A stretch of 64,000 bases of DNA from positions 23,568,385 through 23,632,384 of the forward strand of contig NC_083337.1 in assembly GCF_019175385.1 (NCBI RefSeq), read 5' to 3'. Positions 10,250 through 21,772 of this stretch are shown piece after piece. Both the position numbers and the translations under genes were made by a program. The stretch's first letter is position 1. Every line of letters begins with the position of its first letter. Under the pieces are notes generated by a model, which was not told the origin of the DNA, made no database searches, and saw only the letters and a list, made by a program, of their open reading frames with translations. Source of the DNA: Lycium barbarum. Lineage: Eukaryota; Streptophyta; Magnoliopsida; Solanales; Solanaceae.

Positions 10250-11781
10250 ATGGTGAGGACTCGACCTACTGTGGCCCGAAGTTAGGTACCAGAGCCCGCT
10301 TCTACGGCTAGCACCCGAGGGCGAGTGACAGCCAGAGGGCGTGGCAGAGCGAGAGGTCGCGGAGCTTCCCCAGCCAGGGGTAGAGCTCCAACGATGGGCT
10401 AGTAACGAGAGAGGTCTCCATCTCTCGAGCTCGAGTATCAGCCGGGTAGAGACCAGACCGTAGAGGATGGCGTGGCCCAGCACAGACACAACCTAAGGTT
10501 ATTTTTGACCAGGCCGTGCATGACACTATGGCCAAGATCCTACTTCACCTTGATGCCCAGCAGGCGGCCGCCAATGTTACTACTCCCGACGGGAGTTCAC
10601 CGACTAGGTTTGGGGCGCAGACCCCTGAGCAGGGCCCCATGCGGGTAGCACATCGCGCCGCAGCTATGGCTCCCCACATTGAGGCTATACCCGCCCATGG
10701 GGAGGATATTAGACCCATAGATGGCACCGTTATGACTATTACTGATCAGGACCTGGTGGGGAGGTTCAGGAAGTTAGAGCCACCGAGGTTCTCTGATAGC
10801 TCGTCTGAGGATGCCTATGAGTTTATCCTTGATATGCATTAGTTGCTGCACCGTATAGGGATAGTGGAGACCCGTGGAATAGATTGTGTGTCCTACTAGT
10901 TTCACGGCGATGTGAAGTCGTGGTAGAGGTATTTCGTGGCGTACAAACCTGAGGGTTCTCCCCCTTTGACATGGACTCAGTTTTATCGGGCCTTCCTTGA
11001 GAAGTATATGCCCCGGTCCTTGAGAGAGGCTTGTAGGGAGCAATTTTTACACCGTGAGCAGAGGGGCATGTCCTTGGAGTCTTATATGATCCATTTCCTC
11101 TACTTAGTTCAGTATTCTACTCCATTGATCCCAACTGAGGCCGATAGGATCAGACGCTTTGTGGGAGGACTAGTGGGCTCTCTATAGATTCTTTGTCTTC
11201 AGATGGAGTCTATGGGGGTCTCCTTCCAGTCCATTATTAAGCATGCTTCTATGGTTGAGGGCGCGAAGGCCCGTACTTTTAATGGTGGTGACAAGAGGCC
11301 ACGTCAGATTGGCAGTGTTTGGGGTTTTGGTATGAGGGGCACCTATCAGTTTTTGAGGCTACCTCATCCCTATTTTGGTCGTCCTGTGCAATCAGAATTA
11401 CCGGCTTCCTACATTGAGCCACCTAGACAGAGAGCTCCTGAGAGTTCGTTCTCTAGACCAGTGGACCGGGCTGCTTCATCTGGGTCTTCCGTTTTCGTGT
11501 TTCAGCATTTGACTCCTCTTACTTGTTTCTCTTGTGGATAGGTTCGGCATGTTGCCAGGAGATTTCCCCGGCCTAGGCTGGATTATCAGCCGCCGAGGAC
11601 TCCTGTATCATCCGATGGCAGAGGAGGGACTTCTCATAGAGGCAGTGCTCAGTTAGGCCGCGCTACTTCCCATGGTTCCGGAGGTGAGTCCCAGCCAGCT
11701 AGAGGTGGTACTCAGAGTGCGAGAGAAGGATCCCAGACTGGGCATAATAGAGCCAATTGTTACTTATTTCCTAGTAGGCCC
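10250..11781 (+). pseudogene. gag: E2 gag (decayed)
   Basis: Starts ATG at 10250 (V-R-T-R, then an Arg/Gly/Pro-rich N-terminus). It is broken by several stops and at least one frameshift; the open pieces lie at 10516-10842, 10936-11187 and 11203-11541. Retrotransposon gag core motifs are readable: LEPPRFSDSSSEDAYEFI, then FYRAFLEKYMP and a SLESYMIHFLYLVQY-type segment. The zinc knuckle near 11517-11560 is destroyed, with a stop inside it and Phe in place of the last Cys. Gag normally forms the particle and packages RNA. The copy at 18261 has a cleaner N-terminus. Confidence 0.8.
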
Positions 11782-12033
11782 GTGGCAGAGGCCTCAGATG
11801 CTGTGATCTCAGGTACCATTTCTGTCTGTGATAAAGCAGCATTTGTGTTATTTGATCCTGGATCCACTTATTCATATGTATCTGCATTTCATGCCATTGG
11901 TTGGGATTTACCCTATGATAGTATAGATATACCTGTTCATGTGTCTACTCCAATCGGAGATTTTGTGGTTGTTGATCGAGTCTACAGGTCTTGTTTAGTT
12001 ACTTTTATGGGGTATGACACCTTGGTAGATTAG
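11782..12033 (+). pseudogene. E2 aspartic protease domain (decayed)
   Basis: The reading frame contains VLFDPGSTYSYVS, the retropepsin active-site region of plant Ty3/gypsy polyproteins, followed by a VSTPIGDFVVVDRVYRSC segment. A TAG at 12031 ends the frame just before the linker to RT. The domain would cleave the polyprotein. It is open across its core but cut off from gag and RT by stops and a frameshift. Confidence 0.75.
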
Positions 12034-12091
12034 ATGATTCTGGGTTGATATTATATTGGGTACGTCCTAGGTTTCTCCTTATCATGCGATC

Positions 12092-13000
12092 TTGGACTGT
12101 CACGCCAAGACAGTTACTTTAGCCATGTCGGGCATCCCTAGGCTTGAGTGGAGAGGTACTCCTATTCCTGCTCCGAAGAAGATTATTTCCTTCCTTCGGG
12201 AGAAGAAATTAGTAAGTAAGGGGTGTTTAGCGTATTTGGCGCATGTTCGTGATACGACTATTGCATCCCCACCCCTTGAGTCTATTCCTATTGCGAGTGG
12301 GTTCGCGGAGGTGTTTCAGTCAGATTACCGGGTATGCCACCCAATCGTGAAATTGATTTCTGTATCGACATGGACCTGGGTACTCGTTCTATTTTCATCC
12401 CACCATATCAAATGGCACCTACCGAGTTGAGAGAACTTAAGGAACAATTGCAGGATTTATTGAGCAAGGGGTTCATTAGACCGAGTGTCTCCCCTTGGGG
12501 TGCTCCTGTGTTATTTGTGAAGAAGAAAGATGGGACCATAAGGATGTGCATTGATTACCGCCAGTTGAACAAGGTCACTATCCTAAACAATTGCCCTATG
12601 CCTCGTATTGATGATCTATTTGACCAGCTTCAGGATGCTTCGGTGTTTTCTAAGATTGATTTGCGTTTCGACTATCACCAGTTGAAGATTAGGGTGGAGG
12701 ATATTCCGAAAATAGCATTTCGGACGAGATATGGCCACTATAAGTTTCTAGTGATATCTTTCGGGCTTACCAATGCCCCAGCTGCATTTATGACCTTGAT
12801 GAATGGCATCTTTAGGTCGTTCCTTGATTCTTTTGTGATTGTGTTTATTGATGGCATCTTGGTGTATTCCAATAGTAGAGTGGAGCATGAGAGCTATCAT
12901 CATACCGTCCTTGTGTTGTTGAAGAAACATAGCCTATTTGCAAAATTTTCTAAGTATGAGTTTTGGTTAGAGTTTGGTTAAAGTTTATGGCATTCTTGGG
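12092..13000 (+). pseudogene. E2 reverse transcriptase (decayed, active site altered)
   Basis: The linker (12092-12430) and the RT core (12334-12981) lie in different frames, so there is a frameshift at about 12310-12340. RT landmarks in order: [70 protein letters not shown] and then FIDGILVYS. The last should be F-I-D-D, so the second catalytic Asp is Gly (GGC). The frame stops at 12979. This copy cannot be catalytically active. Confidence 0.85.
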
Positions 13001-13613
13001 TCATGTAGTGTCCAAATAGGGGATTATGGTTGACCCATAGAAGATTGAGACTTTGAGGGGTTAGGCGAGGCCCACTGTTGTTACCAAGATTCGTAGTTTT
13101 GTGGGTTTGGCTAGTTATTACCGTTGCTTTGTGAAGGGTTTTGCTGCCATTGCTTTTTCCTTGACCAGATTGACTCAAAAGGATGTTCCCTTCCAGTGGA
13201 CGGATGATTGTGCGAAGATCTTTCATAAGCTCAAGCTTCTTTTGACCATAGTCCCGATCCTAGCCTTACCTGTGGAGGGCACGGACTTTGTGGTCAATTG
13301 TGATGCTTCTCGTATGGGTTTGGGAGCGGTGTTGATGCAGGAGGGTAGAGTGAAAGCTTATGCTTCTCGTCAGTTAAAAGTTCACGAGAAGAATTACCCC
13401 TCCCCCCCCCCCCCTCATGATTTGGAGTTGTTGGTCGTAGTCTTGGCCTTGAAGCTTTGGAGGCATTGCTTGTACGGTATCCATTGTGAGGTTTTTACCG
13501 ATCATCATAGCCTTCAGCATGTGTTTACCCAGAGAGATCTTAATTCCAGGCAGCGCCGATGGATGGAGCTCCTGAAGGACTGTGACATCTCTATTCTGTA
13601 TCACCCCGGATAA
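13001..13613 (+). pseudogene. E2 RT connection and RNase H (decayed)
   Basis: Stops lie between 12979 and 13101. Then an open frame covers [16 protein letters not shown] (connection) and RNase H. The acidic residues remain in NCDAS, HDLEL and FTDHHSLQ. A run of 13 C (13402-13414) encodes extra prolines just before HDLEL, where relatives such as E4 read YPTYDLEL; this looks like homopolymer slippage. TAA at 13611 ends the frame just after the YHPG motif. Confidence 0.8.
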
Positions 13614-15168
13614 AGCCAACGTGGTAGCTGATGTCGTCAGTCGCAAGGTAGTGAGTATGGGGAATTTAGCTCGATTGATTGTTTCCGAGCATCCATTTAA
13701 GGATTCTCAGTTGAGCAAGGTCCGACATAAGGTCTCGAGAGAGCAGGCCAAGGAGGCCGTGATTGATTCTGAGGGCATTCTGAGGATTATAGGATGCGTA
13801 TGCGTTCCTCGTGTTGGTGATCTGATTAAGTTGATCTTATCTGAGGCCCATAGCTCTCGCTATTCCATTCATCCGGGAGCGACTATGATGTACCGTGACT
13901 TGAGGCATCCCTATTGGTGGCGCCGTATAAAGAGGGATATAGTTAATTTTGTGGCTAAGTTTGGAAATTATCAACAGGTAAAGTATGAGCACCAGCAACC
14001 TGGTGGGGTGTTTCAGAGGATGGCCATTCCTAAGTGGAAGTGGAAGAGGATTACCATGGACTTTGTCACGAGTCTTCCGAAGACCCTTGGCAAGTTTGAT
14101 TCTATTTGGGTGATAGTGGATCGACTGATTAAGTCCGCTCACTTTGTTCCGGTTCAGGTTTCTTATACTGCGGAGAAGTTAGCCAAGATGTACATTCGGG
14201 ATATTGTGGGATTACATGGGATCCCTATTTCTGTTGTATCTGATCGGGATACTATCTTCACTTTCCGATTCTGGAGGGCATTTCATGATGAGTTGGGTAC
14301 CCGATTTGACTTTAGTACAGCTTTCCATCCCCAGACCGATTGCCAGTCTGAGCGGACCAGTCAGGTGCTCGAGGATATGTTGAGAGCGTGTGTTATTGAC
14401 TTTGGTGGTCATTGGGATCAGCACTTGCCCTTGGTGGAGTTTGCATACAATAACAATTATCATTCGAGTATTGGTATGACGCTTTTTGAGGCCTTATATG
14501 GTAGGAGGTGTAGATCTCCGATTGGTTGGTTCAATGGGTTTGAGGCTCGACCTGGGAGCACGGATCTATTAAGAGAGTCCCTTAATAGAGTGGGAGTTAT
14601 TCAGGCTAGACTCGTGGCGGTTCAGAGCCGGCAGAAGATGTATACGGACCGGAAGGTTCGGTATTTGAAGTTTGCTATTGGGGATCAGGTTCTATTGAAG
14701 GTTTCACCTATGAAGGGTGTTATGAGGTTTGGTAAGAGGTTCAAGTTGAGCCCTAGATACATTGGCCAGTTTGAGATCGTGGATTATATAGGCGATGTAG
14801 CTTGTGAGTTAGCATTGCCACTAGGCTTGGCGGGAGTTCACCCGGTCTTTCATGTTTCGATACTAAAGAAATACCATGGCGACGGTACCTACATTGTCCG
14901 TTGGGATTCTATATTGTTTGATGAGAATTTGACTTACGAGGAGGAGCCTATCGTGCTCTTGGATAGGCAGGTTCGAAAGTTGAGGTCCAAAGAGATTGCT
15001 TCTGTGAAAGTGCAATGGAAGCATCGTCCTGTGGAAGAGGCTACTTGGGAGATTGAGTCTGATATGAGTAGCCGATATCCCCAGTTGTTCACTGATTCAG
15101 GTATTTTCCTACTTTCCTTCTTTTCTTTCCTCGAGGACGAGCAACGGTTAAATTGGTATCTGATGTAA
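13582..15168 (+). pseudogene. E2 integrase with C-terminal chromodomain (long open frame)
   Basis: This 528-codon frame is the longest in the window. It is offset from RNase H by a frameshift near 13611. The zinc-binding region keeps both His (EAHSSRYSIHPG) but both Cys of the C-x2-C are lost (KFGNYQQVK). The DDE core remains: TMDFVTSLP, VVSDRD, and the Glu in QSERTSQVLEDML. The C-terminus has KVSPMKGVMRFGK and a chromodomain-like LLDRQVRKLRSKEIASVKV..EEATWEIE, the Tekay/Del signature thought to target silent chromatin. The stop TAA (15166-15168) is formed by the first bases of the 3' LTR. Confidence 0.85.
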
Positions 15169-18078
15169 CGACCCGTTGGGTTGTTATAATTATTTTGGCA
15201 CTTTTTCTTGCTCCCAAGCACTGGTTAGCTCCATTTTGACCCAATGGAACTGTTGACATGCTTCCCGAGGTATATAGACTGGATTTGGGTAACTTTGGAG
15301 GAAATATAGGCTTAAAAAGTGAAAGTGGTTGACCCGAAGTTGACTTTTGGGCAAACAAATCTTTTTTGCAATTTCATCAATTTCGAGAGGTCTGAGTAGT
15401 CGTTTAGAACTTGTGTGTGCGTTTGGTTTGATTCCCAATGCATTCAGATGCATTTTGGTACATTGCATGGGAAATGGGAATTAAGGGATCGGTGGTTAAC
15501 TCGATCAACGAAACCTCCGTTGGGAATTCAGAGGCCACAAGTGCGTTCGTAGCGCGTTTTTATACGGGACTAGGTATCTTGTATGTGAGCAGATGGCCCC
15601 GGGAGTTAGTCGAAAAATCGAATCGAAACGAAAAAACTTAGGCCATGTTCTGGTGTCTGGTGCCCGCTTTGGCGGCACCAGCACCACAGCGGCAGCACCG
15701 CTTGGGCGGTGGCCTTGCCGCTGAAGCAGTACCAGCCATTTTAGGCTTGACCGCTAAAGCGGTTAGGTGGCCGCTGGGGCGGTCCAGTTACCGCTACAGC
15801 GGTGACGGGTAGTGACTATTCATTTAATTAGTCTTAAATGAGTCTTAGACCCTCATTATTTCATATCTCGATATTGGGGCTTGGGAAAGCTATTCTTGGA
15901 GACACATTGAAGGAAATCTTGGAGGCAAAACTTTGTCTAATCCTTTACTCCTCTTTAATCACAATCATCATAGATTTTCTCCTTCCCTTTCCAATCCCTT
16001 AGAAATGGAATTTGAAGGAAGGTAAAATGGTGATGTTAATGGTAAAATGTGATGAATCTAAGCTTAGTAAATCCATATCTTCCACTTTTAACATTAATTT
16101 CGGATTTGGAGAATTAGGGTTCACACCCAATTTGGGGATTTTTACTTGAAATCAAATTTGGGACAATACTTGAGTTAATTCAACAATTAATGATTAGGTT
16201 ATGATTACCTAGGATTCAATTTTATATTTTACCCGTGATTTTTCCGTTTCGCCCTTGTCGGTCCGTTTTCCCAATTCTAGAGTTAAAATGGACATAATTG
16301 ATTTCATAGCAATATTAGTATCATTCTCCATGATTTCTAATTTAGAATTCGATTATGCTTAGACTACTGTGATTCTGAGGTTCAAAGGAAGGGCAAGGCA
16401 ACAGAGTGACTAGTTGGTGTTGTGGTTCGGTAGTCCAGGTAGGTTATGGCTTACCTATAGTGAGACTATGCATATCAAATAACATATTTAGAATATAATG
16501 TTGGAGACAACATGCGAACCTTTGGGTATGAAGTTGGGCTGGATATTGCCTTAGGTTGATCCCTAATATGTGTTGGAGCCACCCCGTTATGTGTGTTTAT
16601 TGTTCCATTTTGATGGTTGATGCTACGAGTAGTGGTAAATATCAGAATCTGTGTTACTATCTTTACTGAGATATGGTTGACATACCATTGTTGGCATTTG
16701 CATTGTGCTACATTGTTGACGTAACCGTTGTTGGTACTAGTAATATTGATATATTGTTGGCATACCCTCGATGGTATTGTGATATGATACATTGATAGGG
16801 TACCCCTTCGTGGTACTTGTGATATTGAACTTGATTGTTCGTACTTAATGTACGCATTGCACTCATTCTCACACATTCATAATGCATGGCCGATACCCGA
16901 TGATGATCCAGTATCGCTAATTGAGTAAAATTATCTTTGATAAACTCCTTATTTGAGTGATTGTAAAGGCCGATGTCCGAGGTTCAATTCTGGAATCATT
17001 GATAAGTGCATTGCATACGTTCCCTCATATTCATGATGCATGGCCGCTAGCAGGTAATTATCCGGTATCGTTGATTGAGCGAATCTTTTACTTGAGCGAC
17101 TCTGAGAGGCCGATGACCGACGATCTATTCTGGTATCGTTGTTGGACGGTCGATTCTGATGTTATTCCGGAATCGTTGTTAGTGCATAGGCTCCGTGGGT
17201 CCCGCAGAGTAATGCCGGTCAGACTTCCCCTGTGAGTAATTAGCCAAGGTCCCGTCTGACTGTTGAGCAAAAATCTGGGAAGGGTGGCACTTACACTTCG
17301 CGAGTCACACTGGGTTGTGCTACCGAGACGTCGATATTTCCATCCGGAGTACATGTGTACACCTCATTTGCATGGCACTATATCTTACCCATTCCATTAT
17401 TCCATTATACTGCATTGCACTGCATTGGCTTGTTTATTGATTCGTGGTGATTGATTGATTGAGGATTGAATTGGATATATACATATCCAGACTTGGTATA
17501 CTTGAGTTTAGAGGCTTACGTAGGCAATGATAAATATTTGGTTGTGATCTTATTATCTTCTACTGTTGCATTCCTTGCTATCTGCTTATTTTCTAAATTG
17601 TGTTATCTATGCTTGGTCGGCCGATGATGCCTACCAGTACTGTTGATTGTACTAACCTGCACTTGCTATATTCTTTTATGAATGCAGAGTATCAGGTCGG
17701 ATCTACCTCTCTGACACGTGACTGATCGACTCCTCGGCTTCTTCTTGAGTTTTCTAGGGTGAGCATGGTGTTCGCTGACCTCAAAGACTCTTCTATTGCT
17801 TATGTCTTACTTTTCACTCAAGACATGATTTGAGACATTTTATGTATTATTATTCAGACCTTAGTATTCGGATTTAGATGCTCTTGTATGACCAGACCAG
17901 ATACTGGGTGAATTTCATTTACTTCCGCACTTGTTAACATTATATTATATTGTGAGACTTGCGTTATTTTACTTTCATCCGCTATTTTCTATTATTGTGA
18001 ATGTTGAGTTAAGTGTTCGCCTACCGAGGTGGCAAAGGTAGGTGCCCGCATGACCTAATGCTGAAATGGGTCGTCACA
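15164..18078 (+). mobile_element. E2 middle LTR (complete)
   Basis: 2915 bp, TGTAACGACCCG to GGGTCGTCACA. It serves as the 3' LTR of the left unit and the 5' LTR of the right unit, since a primer site and gag follow it. Contents: ACCGCT..AGCGGT array, hairpin repeats, GGCCGAT cluster, GTAC module (about 17635-17655) and a GAATGCAG stem-loop. Confidence 0.9.
15662..15803 (+). promoter_or_regulatory. Array of ACCGCTNNAGCGGT near-palindromes in E2 LTR
   Basis: Copies include ACCGCTTGGGCGGT (15697-15710), ACCGCTAAAGCGGT (15750-15763), GCCGCTGGGGCGGT (15770-15783) and ACCGCTACAGCGGT (15790-15803). Equivalent arrays are in the truncated LTR (about 19089-19199) and in both solo LTRs. The position, about 500-640 bp into the LTR and just before the AT-rich start region, suggests a promoter-proximal cis element. 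Confidence 0.6.
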
Positions 18079-18081
18079 AGT

Positions 18082-18095
18082 TGATATCAGAGCCC
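18082..18095 (+). other. Second E2 primer binding site
   Basis: TGATATCAGAGCCC, identical to 10040-10053, lies after the middle LTR. It shows that the middle LTR also acts as a 5' LTR. Confidence 0.8.
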
Positions 18096-18260
18096 TAGGT
18101 TACCCGGTCTTTAATACAAGGGCGTGTCTAGTATGGTCTTGTGGATCGGTACGATGAGCTCCGTACTTATCTGCGGGACATTTAGGAAATCTCACCTTCT
18201 TTCTTTCCATCATGCTACTTTATTCAAATTGGTATCTGACTTTTATCTCTTCTCTCACAG

Positions 18261-18949
18261 ATGGTGAGGACTCGAGCTACTATGGCCCGAGGTCAGGTAC
18301 CAGAGCCCGCAGCTACGGCTGGCACCCGAGGGCGAGAGACAGCCAGAAGGCGCGGCAAAGCGAGAGGCCGTGGAGCTGCCCCAGCCAAGGGTAAAGTTCC
18401 GATGGTGGGCCAGTAACGATAGAGGTCTCCATCTCCCAAGCCTGAGTATCAGCCGAGTAGAGACCAGACCGTAGATGATAGCGTGACCCCAGCACTGACA
18501 CAGCCTAAGGTTATTTCTGATCAGGCTATGCATGACACTATGGCCAAGATCCTACTTCACCTTGATGCCCAGCAGGCGGCCGCCGATATTACTACTCCCA
18601 GCGGGGGTTCACCGACTAGGTTTGGGGCGCAGACCCCTGAGCAGGGACCCATGCGGGTAGCACATCACGTCGCAGCTATGGCTCCCCACATTGATGCTAT
18701 ACCCGCCCCTGGGGAGGATATTAGGCGCATGGATGGCGCCGCTATGACTGTTGTTGATCAGGACCTGGTGGGGAGGTTCAAGAAGTTAGAGCCACCGAGG
18801 TTCTTTGCTACCTCATCTGAGGATGCCTATGAGTTTATCCTTGATATGTATGATTTGCTACACCGTATAGGGATAGTGGAGACCCACGGAATTGATTGTG
18901 TGTCCTACCATTTTCACGGCGACGCAAAGTCGTGGTAGAGGTATTTCGT
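18261..18949 (+). pseudogene. gag: E2 second-unit gag stump
   Basis: ATG at 18261 in the context TCTCACAGATGGTGAGG matches 10250. The frame has early stops near 18414-18420, then is open from 18483 to a TAG at 18936. It ends inside the gag core, just after SYHFHGDAKSW, where the sequence changes abruptly to LTR. Compared with 10250-10940 this copy lacks the N-terminal frameshift, so the two gag copies decayed separately. Confidence 0.85.
18945..18949 (+). other. Deletion junction with 5-bp microhomology (TTCGT)
   Basis: Left of the junction the sequence follows gag (compare GGTATTTCGTGGCG at about 10928). Right of it the sequence follows the LTR interior (compare GCGTTCGTAGCGCG at about 15544). 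Both parents share TTCGT at the breakpoint. About 4.6 kb is missing relative to the left unit, including all of pol and the first ~386 bp of the LTR. Confidence 0.8.
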
Positions 18950-21434
18950 AGCGCGTTTTTATGTGGCACTAGGTATCTGGTATGTGAGCAGAAGGCCTCG
19001 AGAGTTAGTCAAAAAATCAAAAAATCGAATCGGAAGGAAAAAACATTGGCCAAGTTCAGGCGTCATGTGCCCGCTTTGGGGGCACCAGCACCGCTGGGGC
19101 AGAGGCCTTGCCGCTGAAGCAGTACTAACCATTTTAGGCTTGACCGCTAAAGCAGTCAGGTGGCCGCTGGGGCGATCCAGTTACTGCTATTGCGGTGACG
19201 GGCAGTGAGTGTTCATTTAATGAGTCTTAAATGAGTCTTAGACCCTCATTATTTCATATCTCGATATTGGGGCTTGGAAAAGCTGTTCTTGAAGACAAAT
19301 TGAAGGAAATCTTGGAGGTAAAACTTTGTCTAATCCTTTACTCCTCTTTAATCACAATCTCCTTAGATTTCCCCTTCCTTTTCCAATCCCTTGGAAATGG
19401 AATTTGAATAAGGATTTTGGGAAATTTTTCTCTAATATTATACTTGATAAATTGATGATGTTAATTGTAAAATGTGATGAATCTAATTTGGGGGGTTTTT
19501 ACTTAAAATCAGATTTGGGACAATTCTTAAGTTAATTCAACAATTAATGATTGGGTTATGATTACCTAGAATTCAATTTGGTATTTTACTTGTGGGCCAG
19601 TCTCCCCAATTTCTAGGGTTAAAATAGACCTAATTGATATTATAGCAATATTAGTATCATTCTCCATGATTTCTAATTTAGATTTCGATTATGCTTAGGC
19701 TACTTTGGCTCTGAGCTTCAAATGAAGGGCAAGGCAATAGAGTGACTTGTTGGTGTTACGGTGCAGCAGTCCAGGTAGGTTATAGCTTACCTCTAGTGAG
19801 ACTATGCATAGCGAATCACATATTTAGAATATATAATGTCGAAGACAACATGCGAACCTTCGGGTATGAAGTTGGGTTGGATATTGCCTAGGTTGGGCCC
19901 TAATATGTGTTGGAGCCACCCCGTTATGTGTGTTTATTGTTCCATTTTGATGGTTGATACTATGAGTAGTGGTAAATATCAGAATATGTGCTACTATCTT
20001 GACTGAGATATGGTTGACATACCGTTGTTGGTACTTGCATTGTGATGCATTGTTGACGTAACCGTTGTTGGTACTAGTAATATTGATATATTGTTGGCAT
20101 ACCCTTGATGGTATTGTGATATGATACATTGATGGTGTACCCCTTCGTGGTACTTGTGATATTGAACTTGATTGTTGATACTCTATGTACGCAGTGCACT
20201 CATTCTCACATATTCATGATGCATGGTCGATACTCGGTGATGATCCGGTATCGTTGATTGATTAAATTGATGTTTGATAAACTCATTATTTGAGTGATTG
20301 TAAAGGCCGATGTCTGAGGTTTAATTCCGGAATCGTTGATAAGTGCATTGCATACATTCCCTCATATTCATGATGCATGGCCGCTAGTCGATAATTATCC
20401 AGTATCGTTGATTTTGCGATTCTTTTACTTGAGTGATTCTGAGAGGTCGATGACCGACGATCTATTCCGGCATCGTTGTTGCACGGCCGATTCCGATGTT
20501 ATTTTGGTATCATTGTTAGTGCATGGGCTCCACCGGTCCCCCAGAGTGGTGCCGGTGAGACTCCCCCTGTGAGCAATTAGCCAGCGTCCCGTCTGTCTAT
20601 TGGGCAAAGATCCGGGACGGGTGGCACTTATACTTCGCGAGTCACACTGGGTTGTGCTACCAAGATGTCGATATTTCCGTCCGGAGTACATTTGTACACC
20701 TCATTTACATGGCATTACATCTTACCCATTCCATTATTGCATTGTACTTCATTGCATTGCATTGCATTGCATTGCATTGCATTGGCTTGTTTATTGATTC
20801 GTGGTGATTGATTGATTGAGGATTGAATTGGATATATACATATTAGGACTTGGTATACTTGAGTTTAGATGCTTACGTAGGCAGTGATTAATATTTGATT
20901 GTGATCATATTATCATCTACTGTTGCTTCCTTGCTATCTGCTTATTTTCTGAATTGTGTTATCTATGCTTGGTCGGCCGATGATGCCTACCAATACTGTT
21001 AATTGTACTGACCTGCACTTGTTGCATTCTTTTATGAATGCAGAGTATCAGGTCGGATCTACCTCTCTGACTCGTGGCTGATCGACTCCTCATCTTTTAC
21101 TTGAGTTTTCCAGGGTGAGCATGGTATCCATTGACCTCGAAGACTCTTCTATTAATTATGTCTTACTTTTCACTCAAGACATGATTTGAGACATTTTATG
21201 TATTATTATTCAAACCTTAGTATTCGGATTTAGATGCTCTTGTATGACCAGACCATATACTGGGGTGGATTTCATTTACTTCCGCACTTGTTAGCATTAT
21301 ATTATATTGTGAGACTTACATTATTTTACTTTCTTCCGCTATTTTCTATTATTGTGAATGTTCATTAAGGGTTCGCCTACCGAGGTGGGAAAGGTAAGTG
21401 CCCTCATGACCTAATGCTGAAATGGGTCGTGACA
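18950..21434 (+). mobile_element. E2 third LTR, truncated at its 5' side
   Basis: It aligns with the middle LTR from about 15551 to its end at GGGTCGTGACA (21434). It lacks the first ~386 bp of U3 and has small internal deletions. The palindrome array at about 19089-19199 is more degraded than in the middle LTR. Confidence 0.85.
20755..20785 (+). repeat. (CATTG)n pentanucleotide repeat, about 7 units
   Basis: Expanded version of the repeat at 9353-9381, at the homologous LTR position. Confidence 0.85.
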
Positions 21435-21683
21435 GATTTGGGGTGTTGGAGTTGCTACAAAGTGCAAAACAAATGCAGAAAACTGCTTTGGGATTACACT
21501 GATACTTAAAAATTGCACTCGGCAGTTACAAAGTGCAACCTCTGCTTATTTTTGGTGCAGCTTGCAAAACAATGGGGAAAAAAAGGGGCACCTCACGCCT
21601 CTACTGAGTGCATGCCCAGGAGAGAACAAATTTTAAAACACCAGTAGTTGTATATTTTTCTGCATCTCTCCTTCAACAATTTT

Positions 21684-21772
<89 letters not shown>

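Larger units (their letters stand above)
8233..21434 (+). mobile_element. E2: compound three-LTR Ty3/gypsy chromovirus (Tekay/Del-like)
   Basis: Order: LTR remnant (8233-10036), decayed gag-pol (10037-15163), full LTR (15164-18078), second primer site and gag stump (18079-18949), truncated LTR (18950-21434). Gag-pol order is gag, protease, RT, RNase H, integrase, chromodomain. The structure fits unequal LTR recombination that made a tandem, followed by a deletion in the second unit. The 5' LTR start is off the window because E1 interrupts it. The right flank begins GATTT. Confidence 0.85.
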
